NCBI GenBank assembly: GCA_964435115.1
Contig: CAYSYM010000062.1
Coordinates: 1 to 20,553, forward strand
Origin: CAYSYM01 sp964435115
GTDB lineage: Bacteria > Chloroflexota > UBA6077 > CF-72
Reading direction: 5' to 3'
Length of the DNA stretch: 20,553 nucleotides
Shown: positions 1 to 6,179 of the stretch, one piece after another
Layout: each line of letters begins with the position of its first letter
How positions within the stretch are numbered: position 1 is the stretch's first letter
Position numbers and translations under genes: made by a program
The notes under the pieces: model-generated
Told to the model about the DNA's origin: nothing
The model's input: the letters and a program-made list of their open reading frames with translations, nothing else
Databases searched by the model: none

Positions 1-9
1 GATCCGACA

Positions 10-36
10 GGGGCTCAGCCCCCCGAAAGTTCGGGG
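10..36. repeat. Two adjacent short hairpins downstream of the lipoyl gene
   Basis: Two small GC-rich inverted repeats follow each other: GGGGC/GCCCC around 10-22, and CCCCGA-AAGT-TCGGGG at 21-36. They lie just past the minus-strand stop codon of the lipoyl-domain gene and could end or stabilise that transcript. There is no T-tract, so an intrinsic terminator is not proven. Confidence 0.35.
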
Positions 37-50
37 TGTGTCATGCTTGG

Positions 51-293
51 CTACGCGGGGCGCTCGTCGATCCGGGCGAGCAGCCCGCCGACCGGCACCG
101 TGGTTCCCGGCTGCGCCACGATCTCCGTGAGCGTGCCGCTCGCGGGCGCTTTCACGGTATCCGACGCCTTCGCCGATTCGATGGCGACGAGCGGCTCGTC
201 CTCCTGGACGGGGTCGCCCGGGCGCTTCAGCCACTCGACCACGTCCCCCTCGGTCATCGACATGCCCAACTGCGGCATCTTGACGTCGGCCAT
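51..293 (-). CDS. Stand-alone lipoyl (biotinyl/lipoyl) domain protein
   Basis: An 80-residue protein made of one lipoyl domain. The MPQLGMSMTEG opening, the ESAKAS turn with the presumptive lipoylated Lys42, and the C-terminal glycine-rich hairpin (around residues 63-73) are all typical. In 2-oxoacid and acetoin dehydrogenase complexes this domain swings acyl groups from E1 to the acyltransferase core. Here it has no peripheral-subunit-binding or catalytic E2 domain, so it is either a free lipoyl carrier or an isolated fragment of an E2. Its ATG lies 10 nt after the stop of the upstream E1 gene, so the two were probably co-transcribed. No strong ribosome binding site is visible. A genuine stop codon ends it at 51-53, so the window edge does not truncate it. 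Confidence 0.85.
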   Translation of the reverse strand: MADVKMPQLGMSMTEGDVVEWLKRPGDPVQEDEPLVAIESAKASDTVKAPASGTLTEIVAQPGTTVPVGGLLARIDERPA

Positions 294-303
294 GTCGGCT
301 GCC

Positions 304-1473
304 CTACGCCACCGCGAGGCCCGGCTCCCGCGCCCCGGCGACGGCAGCGACGGCCTCCGCGATGCGCGCTCCGGTCGGGGTCACCGCCTGCAGCAGCGGC
401 GGGCTGAACGGCACGGGGACCATCGGCCGCGTTACGCGACGGACAGGTGCCTTCAGCACATCGAACGCCTGCTCGCTCACGATGGCCGCCACCTCCGAGG
501 CGAAGCTGCAGAAGCGGTAGCCGTCGTCAGCCACGAGGAGGCGGCCCGTCTTGCGGACGGACGCCAGAATCGTGGCGGTATCGAGGGGATACAGTGTCCG
601 CGGGTCCACGACCTCCACGCTGAGGCCCTGGCTCGCAGCCAGCTCTTCGGCGGCCTTGAGCGCCTCGCGGACGAAATGGCCGGTCGCGACGATGGTGACG
701 TCTGAGCCAACTCGCTTGACGTCCGCTACGCCGAGCGGGACCAGGAACTCCTCGTCGGGAATCTCACCCTTGGTCCCGTACAGCGCCACCGGCTCGTAGA
801 TCACCACCGGATCGTCGGACCGAATCGCCGTTTTCAGCAGCCCCTTGACGTCATACGGCGTGGAGGGAACGACGACTTTCAGGTCGATATGGATGAGCTG
901 CGCCCAGGTGGAGTCCGAGTGCTGCGCAGCCGCACCGGACGAGCCCGCGCCCACGACCCGCACGGTCACCGGGATGTCTCGCTGGCCGCCCATCATGTAG
1001 CGCAGGCGCGCCATCTGGTTGGTCAGCTGATCCATCGCCACGTACTGGAGGGTGTTGATCTCGTACTCGACAGCGGGACGCAGCCCGGCCATGGCCGCCC
1101 CGACGATGCCGTTGGCGCCAAAGATGCCAAGGCCGGCATCCGCGATGTGCATCGAGCCGCCCTTGCCCTTGCAGTAGCCGGTCTCCTTGCCGGCCAGCTC
1201 CGCCATCGCGCGCTTGAGGTCGCCACCTTTGGCCAGGATGTGCCCGTGCCCTCGGTGAGTGCTCGTGATTACGTCGTCCGGGCGAAGGGCCGAGCAGACG
1301 CCGACGGCGACCGCCTCTTCGCCGACGTACTGGTGGATCTCGCCCACGATGTCCCCGCGCTCGATGAGCTTCTTCCCCGTTTCGTCAAGCAGGCGGATGA
1401 GGCGCATCGCGCGGTACATCGCCAACTGCTCGACGAGGGGTAGCTTCGCCCCCAGCGGAGCTGTGACAGCCAT
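304..1473 (-). CDS. In-frame fusion of E1-alpha N-terminus to E1-beta of a TPP-dependent 2-oxoacid/acetoin dehydrogenase; probably inactive
   Basis: The 389-residue protein is a chimera. Residues 1-125 match the start of an E1-alpha subunit (QLAMYRAMRLIRLLDE, VGEEAVAVG, STHRGHGHILAKG, KGKGGSMHI, GANGIVGA). Residues from about 126 match an E1-beta subunit from its MAGLRP segment to its C-terminus (AMDQLTNQMARLRYM, then the transketolase C-domain). A normal complex has two separate proteins of roughly 320-340 residues each. Missing here are the rest of E1-alpha, including the GDG...N thiamine-diphosphate/Mg site, and the start of E1-beta with its GEDVG-type segment. The start is fixed by a perfect AGGAGG eight bases upstream; longer in-frame starts lack one. 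Whether pyruvate, branched-chain acids or acetoin was the substrate cannot be told. The codons read cleanly across the junction. I infer a deletion or an assembly collapse. Confidence 0.85.
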   Translation of the reverse strand: MAVTAPLGAKLPLVEQLAMYRAMRLIRLLDETGKKLIERGDIVGEIHQYVGEEAVAVGVCSALRPDDVITSTHRGHGHILAKGGDLKRAMAELAGKETGYCKGKGGSMHIADAGLGIFGANGIVGAAMAGLRPAVEYEINTLQYVAMDQLTNQMARLRYMMGGQRDIPVTVRVVGAGSSGAAAQHSDSTWAQLIHIDLKVVVPSTPYDVKGLLKTAIRSDDPVVIYEPVALYGTKGEIPDEEFLVPLGVADVKRVGSDVTIVATGHFVREALKAAEELAASQGLSVEVVDPRTLYPLDTATILASVRKTGRLLVADDGYRFCSFASEVAAIVSEQAFDVLKAPVRRVTRPMVPVPFSPPLLQAVTPTGARIAEAVAAVAGAREPGLAVA

Positions 1474-1481
1474 GGCAATGG

Positions 1482-1487
1482 CCTCCT
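1482..1487 (-). promoter_or_regulatory. Ribosome binding site of the E1 fusion gene
   Basis: AGGAGG on the minus strand, eight bases before the ATG at 1473-1471. It decides the start against in-frame upstream ATGs. Confidence 0.8.
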
Positions 1488-1588
1488 CTAGGTGCGTCCG
1501 CGCGGTCTCGCCCAGTTCCAGCACCCACCAGCGCTCTCGGCAGCGCGCCGCCGCACTCGGTGTGGCCCAGCCGCCGGCCACGCGGCTC

Positions 1589-1918
1589 ATGGGCTCGCGA
1601 CGATGCGTCGACGCGGTCATCGGCCTGCGGGTGGACCTCAGCGAGCTCGATGCCACTGCCGCGGCACTCGCCGCTCACCGCGAGCTGCGCTACGTAGGGA
1701 TCTCGACAGGCGAATTCGACATCCTGCTCGAGGGCGTCTTCGCCTCGCAACAGGACCTACGGCGGTTCCTGACCGAGTGCATCGGGAGATTGCGCGGGGT
1801 GCGCGACAGCCGAACATTCGTCGTTCTGCACGCGGTCAAGTACGGGCCAGCACGGGGCGAGGCACCGCTCGAGGACGGCTCCGGGCAACCGCAGGTGCCC
1901 AGGACCAGGACGCAGTGA
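1589..1918 (+). CDS. Lrp/AsnC-family C-terminal (RAM) domain protein, possibly truncated
   Basis: Residues 5-85 (CVDAVIGLRVDLSELD, ELRYVGISTGEFDILLE, LRRFLTECIGRLRGVRDSRTF, VVLHAVKYG) form the beta-alpha-beta-beta-alpha-beta domain that binds effector amino acids and drives oligomerisation in Lrp/AsnC regulators. The N-terminal helix-turn-helix is absent. The frame stays open upstream but shows no HTH and overlaps the divergent E1 gene. The first usable ATG, 1589, has no clear ribosome binding site. Either this is a stand-alone RAM protein, which exists in several phyla, or the remnant of a full regulator of the divergent dehydrogenase operon that lost its DNA-binding half. The tail after about residue 88 is Pro/Arg-rich and looks unstructured. 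Confidence 0.65.
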   Translation: MGSRRCVDAVIGLRVDLSELDATAAALAAHRELRYVGISTGEFDILLEGVFASQQDLRRFLTECIGRLRGVRDSRTFVVLHAVKYGPARGEAPLEDGSGQPQVPRTRTQ

Positions 1919-1942
1919 TCGTGCTCGCCGGTGCCGTAACGC

Positions 1943-1958
1943 GCCGCCCACGGGCGGC
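1943..1958 (+). terminator. Candidate hairpin after the Lrp-domain gene
   Basis: A 7-bp GC-only inverted repeat (GCCGCCC/GGGCGGC) 24 nt after the stop codon. It lacks a T-tract, so termination is only suggested. Confidence 0.3.
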
Positions 1959-2244
1959 CGGCAGATAGCGGTGTTCATGGTGGTTGCTCGCTTGTGGCCT
2001 GCCGTGATGAGGCACGAGGTGTGAGGCAGGGGCCATCGGGCGTCGGCCGGAGCGGCTCACCACGCCCGCGGGCCCGGCCGGGCGTCTGGCAGCCTGGCAG
2101 GCAGAGCTCAGACCCGCCCTCGGCTGACGTGCCTGGCCGGCCGACGGCCGGCGGAATCCGCTGGAGGGTGGTCGCTCGTACAGTGTCCGAGTGGGGCCGC
2201 GGACACCGCGGCGCCGTTCGATACTGGGGCGGCGACACGCCCGC

Positions 2245-2253
2245 GGGGAGGGG
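2245..2253 (+). promoter_or_regulatory. Ribosome binding site for the cupredoxin gene
   Basis: GGGGAGGGG five bases before the GTG at 2259. It supports the non-ATG start and hence the complete signal peptide. Confidence 0.65.
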
Positions 2254-2258
2254 CTATC

Positions 2259-2750
2259 GTGCTGGATCGGTGGTGGTTGGCGCTGGGGGCGGGGCTCCTG
2301 CTCCTCGCCGTCGCGGCGGGCGCGGCTGGGGCGGTGCCCGCCGGCGCTCAAACGGAGGTCAAGATCTCGGCGCTGGGGCCGCCACCCCGCTTCGAGCCGG
2401 CCACTATGACGGTGCCGGTGGGTACCAGCGTCACCTGGGAGGTCCTGGGTGGCACCCACAGTAGCACCAGCGTGGACGGCCTGTGGGACAGCGGTGTGGG
2501 CGGAGCAGGGACGACTGTCTCGTACACGTTCACCCAGCCGGGGACGTACCAGTACTTCTGCATTCCGCACCGCGAGGTCGGGATGGTGGGCACGGTGACC
2601 GTGGTGGCGGCGAGCTCGGCCCAGACGCCGAGCGTGCTGCCACGCACGGGTGAGCTGCCGCTGGCCGCGGGGGCCGCCCTCGCCGGGCTGCTCGGCTTCA
2701 CCTCGCTCGGCGCGGGCCTGGCGGTGCGCCGACGCCGGCCGCGCGTGTGA
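2259..2750 (+). CDS. Secreted plastocyanin-like cupredoxin with LPxTG-type C-terminal anchor
   Basis: The start is GTG, preceded by the purine-rich GGGGAGGGG five bases upstream. The 163-residue precursor has a signal peptide (hydrophobic residues 6-24, cleavage probably near AGA-Q31) and a cupredoxin domain (about 32-116). The type-1 copper ligands are His67, Cys101, His104 and Met109, with the C-x2-H-x4-M spacing of plastocyanin. An LPRTG motif (127-131) is followed by a hydrophobic stretch (133-155) and an RRRRPRV tail, the layout of a sortase sorting signal. The protein should carry one electron at the cell surface, attached by a sortase or simply held by the hydrophobic helix. No sortase or electron-transfer partner is in the window. 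The gene stands alone between the Lrp fragment and a convergent gene. Confidence 0.85.
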   Translation: MLDRWWLALGAGLLLLAVAAGAAGAVPAGAQTEVKISALGPPPRFEPATMTVPVGTSVTWEVLGGTHSSTSVDGLWDSGVGGAGTTVSYTFTQPGTYQYFCIPHREVGMVGTVTVVAASSAQTPSVLPRTGELPLAAGAALAGLLGFTSLGAGLAVRRRRPRV

Positions 2751-2795
2751 GAGCCGGGCGGGAGGGCGCGACCCTTCCCGCTCAGAGTGCCCTCT

Positions 2796-2834
2796 GCTGG
2801 CGCGGCCCGGACCTTGCGGAAGGGCCGCGCCAGC
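2796..2834. terminator. Bidirectional terminator-like hairpin
   Basis: The perfect 13-bp inverted repeat has arms 2796-2808 and 2822-2834 (core CTGGCGCGGCCC) and a 13-nt loop. It lies 45 nt after the cupredoxin stop, between convergent genes. No adjacent T-run is seen, so it may be a transcript-stabilising hairpin instead. Confidence 0.5.
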
Positions 2835-2863
2835 GGCCATCGAACCGGTTTTCGCCGCTTCGC

Positions 2864-2882
2864 GCTGCCTGCCTCAGGCAGC
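2864..2882 (-). terminator. Second hairpin in the convergent gap
   Basis: An 8-bp stem (GCTGCCTG/CAGGCAGC) with a 3-nt loop, about 175 nt past the stop of the minus-strand dehydrogenase gene. It could serve either strand. Confidence 0.3.
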
Positions 2883-3055
2883 TCGGCTCCGCCCGTGGGC
2901 GGCCGTTCGGCCTGATTCGTTGCACTGGTCACCCACGTGCTGGACCCTGGGGAAGGCCAACCCGGAGGCGCCGCGAGATACCTCGCCGGCGCGGTGCTGC
3001 GCCGAGCGTCGGCCCGGGCGCGCGGCCCCCCGCCCCGTCAGTCTCGGCGGGGCGT

Positions 3056-4501
3056 TCACGGGGCTGGAGGCGCCTCGCTGAGAGCGTCGGCCAGGGCGCC
3101 TCCGTCGATGCCCAGGAAGACGAGGAGGTCGACCACGGTGAAGCGCTTGCGGACCAGGTGCGCGTTCGCGAAGGCGAAGCGCGCCTGCGCGCGCGGGATG
3201 CTGGGCTCGAGGTCTTCGAAGCGGAGCGGGTGCCCGGCACGCTGGAGGATGGTGCGAACGGTGGCCCACGGCCGGACGAGCTGGCGCAGGCGGGGGCCGA
3301 CCTCGCACGCCCACCGCTCGCGCACGGCGTCGAACCGCGCCTCACGGGCGGTCCACAGCGCCAGCTTCTGGCGGTAGTCGTTCCAGATCTCCCTCGCCAT
3401 CCGCCCGCTCGGGTCGAGCGGCCCGAACGCAGCCTGGATCGTCGCCCGGGCCGCGGCCGGCGCCGGCGGCGCCGGCCGCGACCGGCTGGGATCGAACCGC
3501 TGGTGGAGCAGCTCGTACGCGCGTGCCGCCATGGGCGTGGCCACGCCGACCTGGAGCCCGTGCAGCCCGACGGGCCGGCCCCAGGCCGCCGCACCCATGT
3601 CGAGCAGGTGCGAGACGACGTGCTCGGTGCCGGACAGCGGGGCCGAGAGCTGGACGAGCGACTGGGCCAGGCCGGCCAGCAACACCTGCCGCATCAGGAA
3701 GACGAGGCCCTGGTCGGTCCGCCGCCCCACCGCTTCGGCGTGCTCCAGGTACAGGGCGTCCAGCTCCTCGCCCATCAGCGCCAGCGGCGTCTCGCTGTAC
3801 ACCTCCACCAGCCCCAGCTCGTGCGAGAGGTACCAGTCGCCGTACGACACGAACCGGGCGCAGCAATCCCCCAGGCCGGCCAGGGCCATGGCCGGCGGCG
3901 CGGAGCGCAGCGTCTCCAGGTCGCACACGATCGCATCCGGGAATCGGGACGGGAACGAGCGCTTCACGCCGTCCTTCAGCAGCACCGCCAGGCTGGAGCT
4001 GAACGCGGTCACCGAGGTGGCCGTGGGCACCAGCACCAGGGTCGTCCGGCCGCCGTCCGCGGCGTCCACCAGGTGGCAGGCGTGCTTGGCCATGTCGGCC
4101 ACCGAGCCCGACCCCAGGGCCACCACGGTCGTCGGCTGCGTCCCGATCGCGGCCCGCAACGGTGCCACGTTCTCCAGGTCGGCGTGCACCAGTCCGTCGC
4201 CGGCCGGCTGGAAGACGAACGGCCGCACCGTCCACCCTGGCGCGGCGAGAACCTCGTGCACCAGGGGCTTAAGGTCGTCGCCGTCGCGCCTCATCGGCGT
4301 GGGGTCCATCACCAACAGCACCCGCCGCGGTGCGTCCAGGTCCACCAGCAGTGCCGGTAGGCGGGCCAGCGCGTTCGGGGCAATCGTGATCCGCTGAATC
4401 AGGATCTGGTGCAGCGCGTCGGCGTCCGGGCGCGCCGCCAGCCAGCGCTTGAGGGCGTCGAGGTGATCGGGCCGCGGCGCGGCCGAGGCCGCGCTACCCA
4501 T
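3056..4501 (-). CDS. Glycerol-1-phosphate dehydrogenase (AraM/EgsA-like, iron-containing alcohol dehydrogenase superfamily)
   Basis: The 481-residue protein has the dehydroquinate-synthase/group III alcohol dehydrogenase fold. It shows a nucleotide-binding GSGSVADMAKH segment (130-140), VLVPTATSVTAFSS (157-170), and presumptive metal ligands Asp212 (GLGD), His295 (TEHVVSHLLDM) and His315 (GLHG). DWYLSHE (222-228) is typical of the AraM/EgsA branch, which reduces dihydroxyacetone phosphate to sn-glycerol-1-phosphate with NAD(P)H. At 481 residues it is about 80-100 longer than common members; the excess is a Pro/Ala-rich insertion after about 330 and a C-terminal helical region. It is the last gene of the minus-strand run behind argG-argH. 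The ATG overlaps the end of a possible small upstream ORF. The exact substrate is inferred from family likeness. Confidence 0.82.
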   Translation of the reverse strand: MGSAASAAPRPDHLDALKRWLAARPDADALHQILIQRITIAPNALARLPALLVDLDAPRRVLLVMDPTPMRRDGDDLKPLVHEVLAAPGWTVRPFVFQPAGDGLVHADLENVAPLRAAIGTQPTTVVALGSGSVADMAKHACHLVDAADGGRTTLVLVPTATSVTAFSSSLAVLLKDGVKRSFPSRFPDAIVCDLETLRSAPPAMALAGLGDCCARFVSYGDWYLSHELGLVEVYSETPLALMGEELDALYLEHAEAVGRRTDQGLVFLMRQVLLAGLAQSLVQLSAPLSGTEHVVSHLLDMGAAAWGRPVGLHGLQVGVATPMAARAYELLHQRFDPSRSRPAPPAPAAARATIQAAFGPLDPSGRMAREIWNDYRQKLALWTAREARFDAVRERWACEVGPRLRQLVRPWATVRTILQRAGHPLRFEDLEPSIPRAQARFAFANAHLVRKRFTVVDLLVFLGIDGGALADALSEAPPAP

Positions 4502-4673
4502 TCAGCGCCCGCTGCTCGGTGAGCCGAGGCAGTATGTGGACGGCGCGGAGAGACCACTCCCAGGCAGGTTGGATGGCGACCTGCGCGCGGTCCACGGAGG
4601 GCACGAGGCGAGTGTACCTCGCCCCGCCCGCGTGCCCGGCGGCAGGCGGGCGGCGGGCGCCCCTCTCCGCCAC
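4494..4673 (-). CDS. Possible small ORF between argH and the G1P dehydrogenase gene
   Basis: A 59-codon frame opens with GTG 11 nt past the argH stop. Its TAG stop lies inside the start of the next gene (ATGGGTAG overlap, 8 nt). A shorter version would start at the GTG at 4604. The last 36 residues (for example QVAIQPAWEWSLRAVHILP) have high G/C at third positions like the flanking genes, but there is no recognised domain and no good ribosome binding site. Overlap-type translational coupling to the dehydrogenase is the best argument for it. It could equally be chance open sequence in GC-rich DNA. Confidence 0.25.
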   Translation of the reverse strand: MAERGARRPPAAGHAGGARYTRLVPSVDRAQVAIQPAWEWSLRAVHILPRLTEQRALNG

Positions 4674-4684
4674 GGCCGGGCGGG

Positions 4685-6115
4685 TTACCCGGCGTCCGCG
4701 GCCAGCCGCTCGAGGGTGGGCAGCAGCGCGCGCTTTCCTGCAGCCCAGGTGCGGAGATCTTCCAACCGCCCGCGCGCCTCGGCGAGGGCTTCGTGCACCC
4801 GCTCGGGCGCGGTCCCGCCCGGCACGGCGCGCGCGGCCACCGCCTCGGCGGCGCGCAGGCCCACCGCCTCGGGGCCGAACAGGGGCGAGAAGGCGCGCAG
4901 CTCGTCCAGGCTGAATTCGGCGAGCGAGCGGCCGGTCTCCTCGGCGCGCTTGACCAATCGGCCCACCACCTCGTGCGCCTGGCGGAAGGGCACGCCCCGC
5001 TTCGCCAGGGCGTCGGCCAGGTCCGTGGCCGAGATCAGTGGGTCATCGGCGGCCATCGCCATGCGGCTGGTATGCCACCGGGCGCTGGTGATCATCGCCG
5101 CCATCAGCTCCAGGGCCTCGTGGATCCGGTCCACCGTCTCGAAGTAGGGCTGCTTATCCTCCTGCAGGTCGCGGTTGTAGCTCAGCGGCAGCCCCTTCAG
5201 CGTCGCCAGCAGCGCGACAAGCGCGCCGTACGCCCGGCCGGCCTGGCCGCGCACCAACTCGGCCACGTCGGGGTTGCGCTTCTGCGGCATGATACTCGAG
5301 CCCGTGGTGAACGCCTCGTCGAGCTGTACGAACCCGAACTCGGCCGTCGACCACAGCACCAGCTCCTCGGCCAGCCGCGAGAGGTGCGTGGCCAGCACCG
5401 CCAGCGCATACAGGTGGTCCAGCAGGAAGTCGCGGTCGCCGACGGCGTCCAGGCTATTGCGGCTGATGGCCGAGAAGCCGAGTAGCTCGGCGACGTACCC
5501 ACGATCGAGCGGGTACGGGGAGCCAGCCAGGGCGCCCGAGCCGAGCGGCAGCACGTCCGTCCGCGTGTACGTCTCGCGCAGGCGCGTCGCGTCGCGCTCC
5601 AGCATCTCGACGTACGCCAGCAGGTGGTGGCTCAGCAGCACCGGCTGCGCCCGCTGGAGGTGGGTGTAGCCGGGCATGATCGCCGTGCCGTGCCGCTGGG
5701 CGGCGTCGAGGAGCGCCTGCTGGAGGCCGGTAACGGCCTCCCCCCCCTCCACCAATGCCGCGCGCGCCCACAGGCGGGTATCGGTGGCTACCTGGTCGTT
5801 ACGGCTGCGCGCCGTGTGCAGCTTGCCCGCGACCTCGCCCAGCCGTGCCGCCAGCGCGGCCTCCACAGCGCTGTGCACGTCCTCGTACGGGGCGGTGTCG
5901 CTCAGGTCAGGCGGGCCGGCCAGCACCTCGGCCAACCCGCGCACGAGCGCGGCCGCGTCCTCCGCCAGGATGATGCCCTGCCTGCCCAGCATGCGTGCGT
6001 GGGCCATGCTGCCCAGCACGTCGCACGCGAACAGCCGGCGGTCGGCCGGCAGCGAGGTCGTGAAGCGTAACGCGCGCTCGTCGAGGCTTTTGCTGAAACG
6101 GCCGCCCCAGAGCAT
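4685..6115 (-). CDS. argH: Argininosuccinate lyase
   Basis: The 476-residue enzyme cleaves argininosuccinate to arginine and fumarate, the last step of arginine synthesis. It has the canonical N-terminus MLWGGRFSKSLDE, HTARSRNDQ (100-108), GYTHLQRAQP (149-158) and the fumarase/aspartase signature GSSIMPQKRNP (272-282) with the catalytic serine loop. Length and motif order are normal. The in-frame frame opens further upstream, but those residues would be encoded by the intergenic inverted repeat and precede the family start, so ATG 6115 is chosen. No Shine-Dalgarno sequence precedes it, because the base of a 22-bp hairpin lies one nucleotide before the ATG. It sits 64 nt downstream of argG in the same operon. 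Confidence 0.97.
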   Translation of the reverse strand: MLWGGRFSKSLDERALRFTTSLPADRRLFACDVLGSMAHARMLGRQGIILAEDAAALVRGLAEVLAGPPDLSDTAPYEDVHSAVEAALAARLGEVAGKLHTARSRNDQVATDTRLWARAALVEGGEAVTGLQQALLDAAQRHGTAIMPGYTHLQRAQPVLLSHHLLAYVEMLERDATRLRETYTRTDVLPLGSGALAGSPYPLDRGYVAELLGFSAISRNSLDAVGDRDFLLDHLYALAVLATHLSRLAEELVLWSTAEFGFVQLDEAFTTGSSIMPQKRNPDVAELVRGQAGRAYGALVALLATLKGLPLSYNRDLQEDKQPYFETVDRIHEALELMAAMITSARWHTSRMAMAADDPLISATDLADALAKRGVPFRQAHEVVGRLVKRAEETGRSLAEFSLDELRAFSPLFGPEAVGLRAAEAVAARAVPGGTAPERVHEALAEARGRLEDLRTWAAGKRALLPTLERLAADAG

Positions 6116-6116
6116 A

Positions 6117-6176
6117 GGTCTCGGGTCTCGGGTGTCGGGTGTCAGGGGATGATCTCCGACACCCGAGACCCGAGAC
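6117..6176 (-). repeat. Heptad-built perfect inverted repeat filling the argG-argH gap
   Basis: The plus strand reads GGTCTCG, GGTCTCG, GGTGTCG, GGTGTCA (6117-6144), then the complementary units CCGACAC, CCGAGAC, CCGAGAC (6156-6176). Arms 6117-6138 and 6156-6177 pair perfectly over 22 bp with a 17-nt loop. It would form a very stable RNA hairpin between argG and argH. Confidence 0.9.
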
Positions 6177-6179
6177 CCG

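Larger units (their letters stand above)
1919..2258. other. 340-nt intergenic stretch without a recognised gene
   Basis: No convincing reading frame is seen. It contains a GCCGCCC-AC-GGGCGGC inverted repeat (1943-1958) and a GCCGGCC-GAC-GGCCGGC inverted repeat (2136-2152), plus the leader of the copper-protein gene. No clear promoter hexamers are visible. Confidence 0.5.
2751..3055. other. 305-nt gap between convergent genes
   Basis: This is non-coding as far as I can see. It holds a strong 13-bp hairpin (2796-2834) and a GCTGCCTG-CCT-CAGGCAGC hairpin (2864-2882). The rest is GC-rich sequence without a recognised element. Confidence 0.5.

Noticed and set aside
2747..4360. Long plus-strand open frame opposite the G1P dehydrogenase
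   Set aside because: It lies antisense to a clear enzyme gene, is Arg/Pro/Gly/His-rich and has no domain; it reflects GC-rich codon bias.
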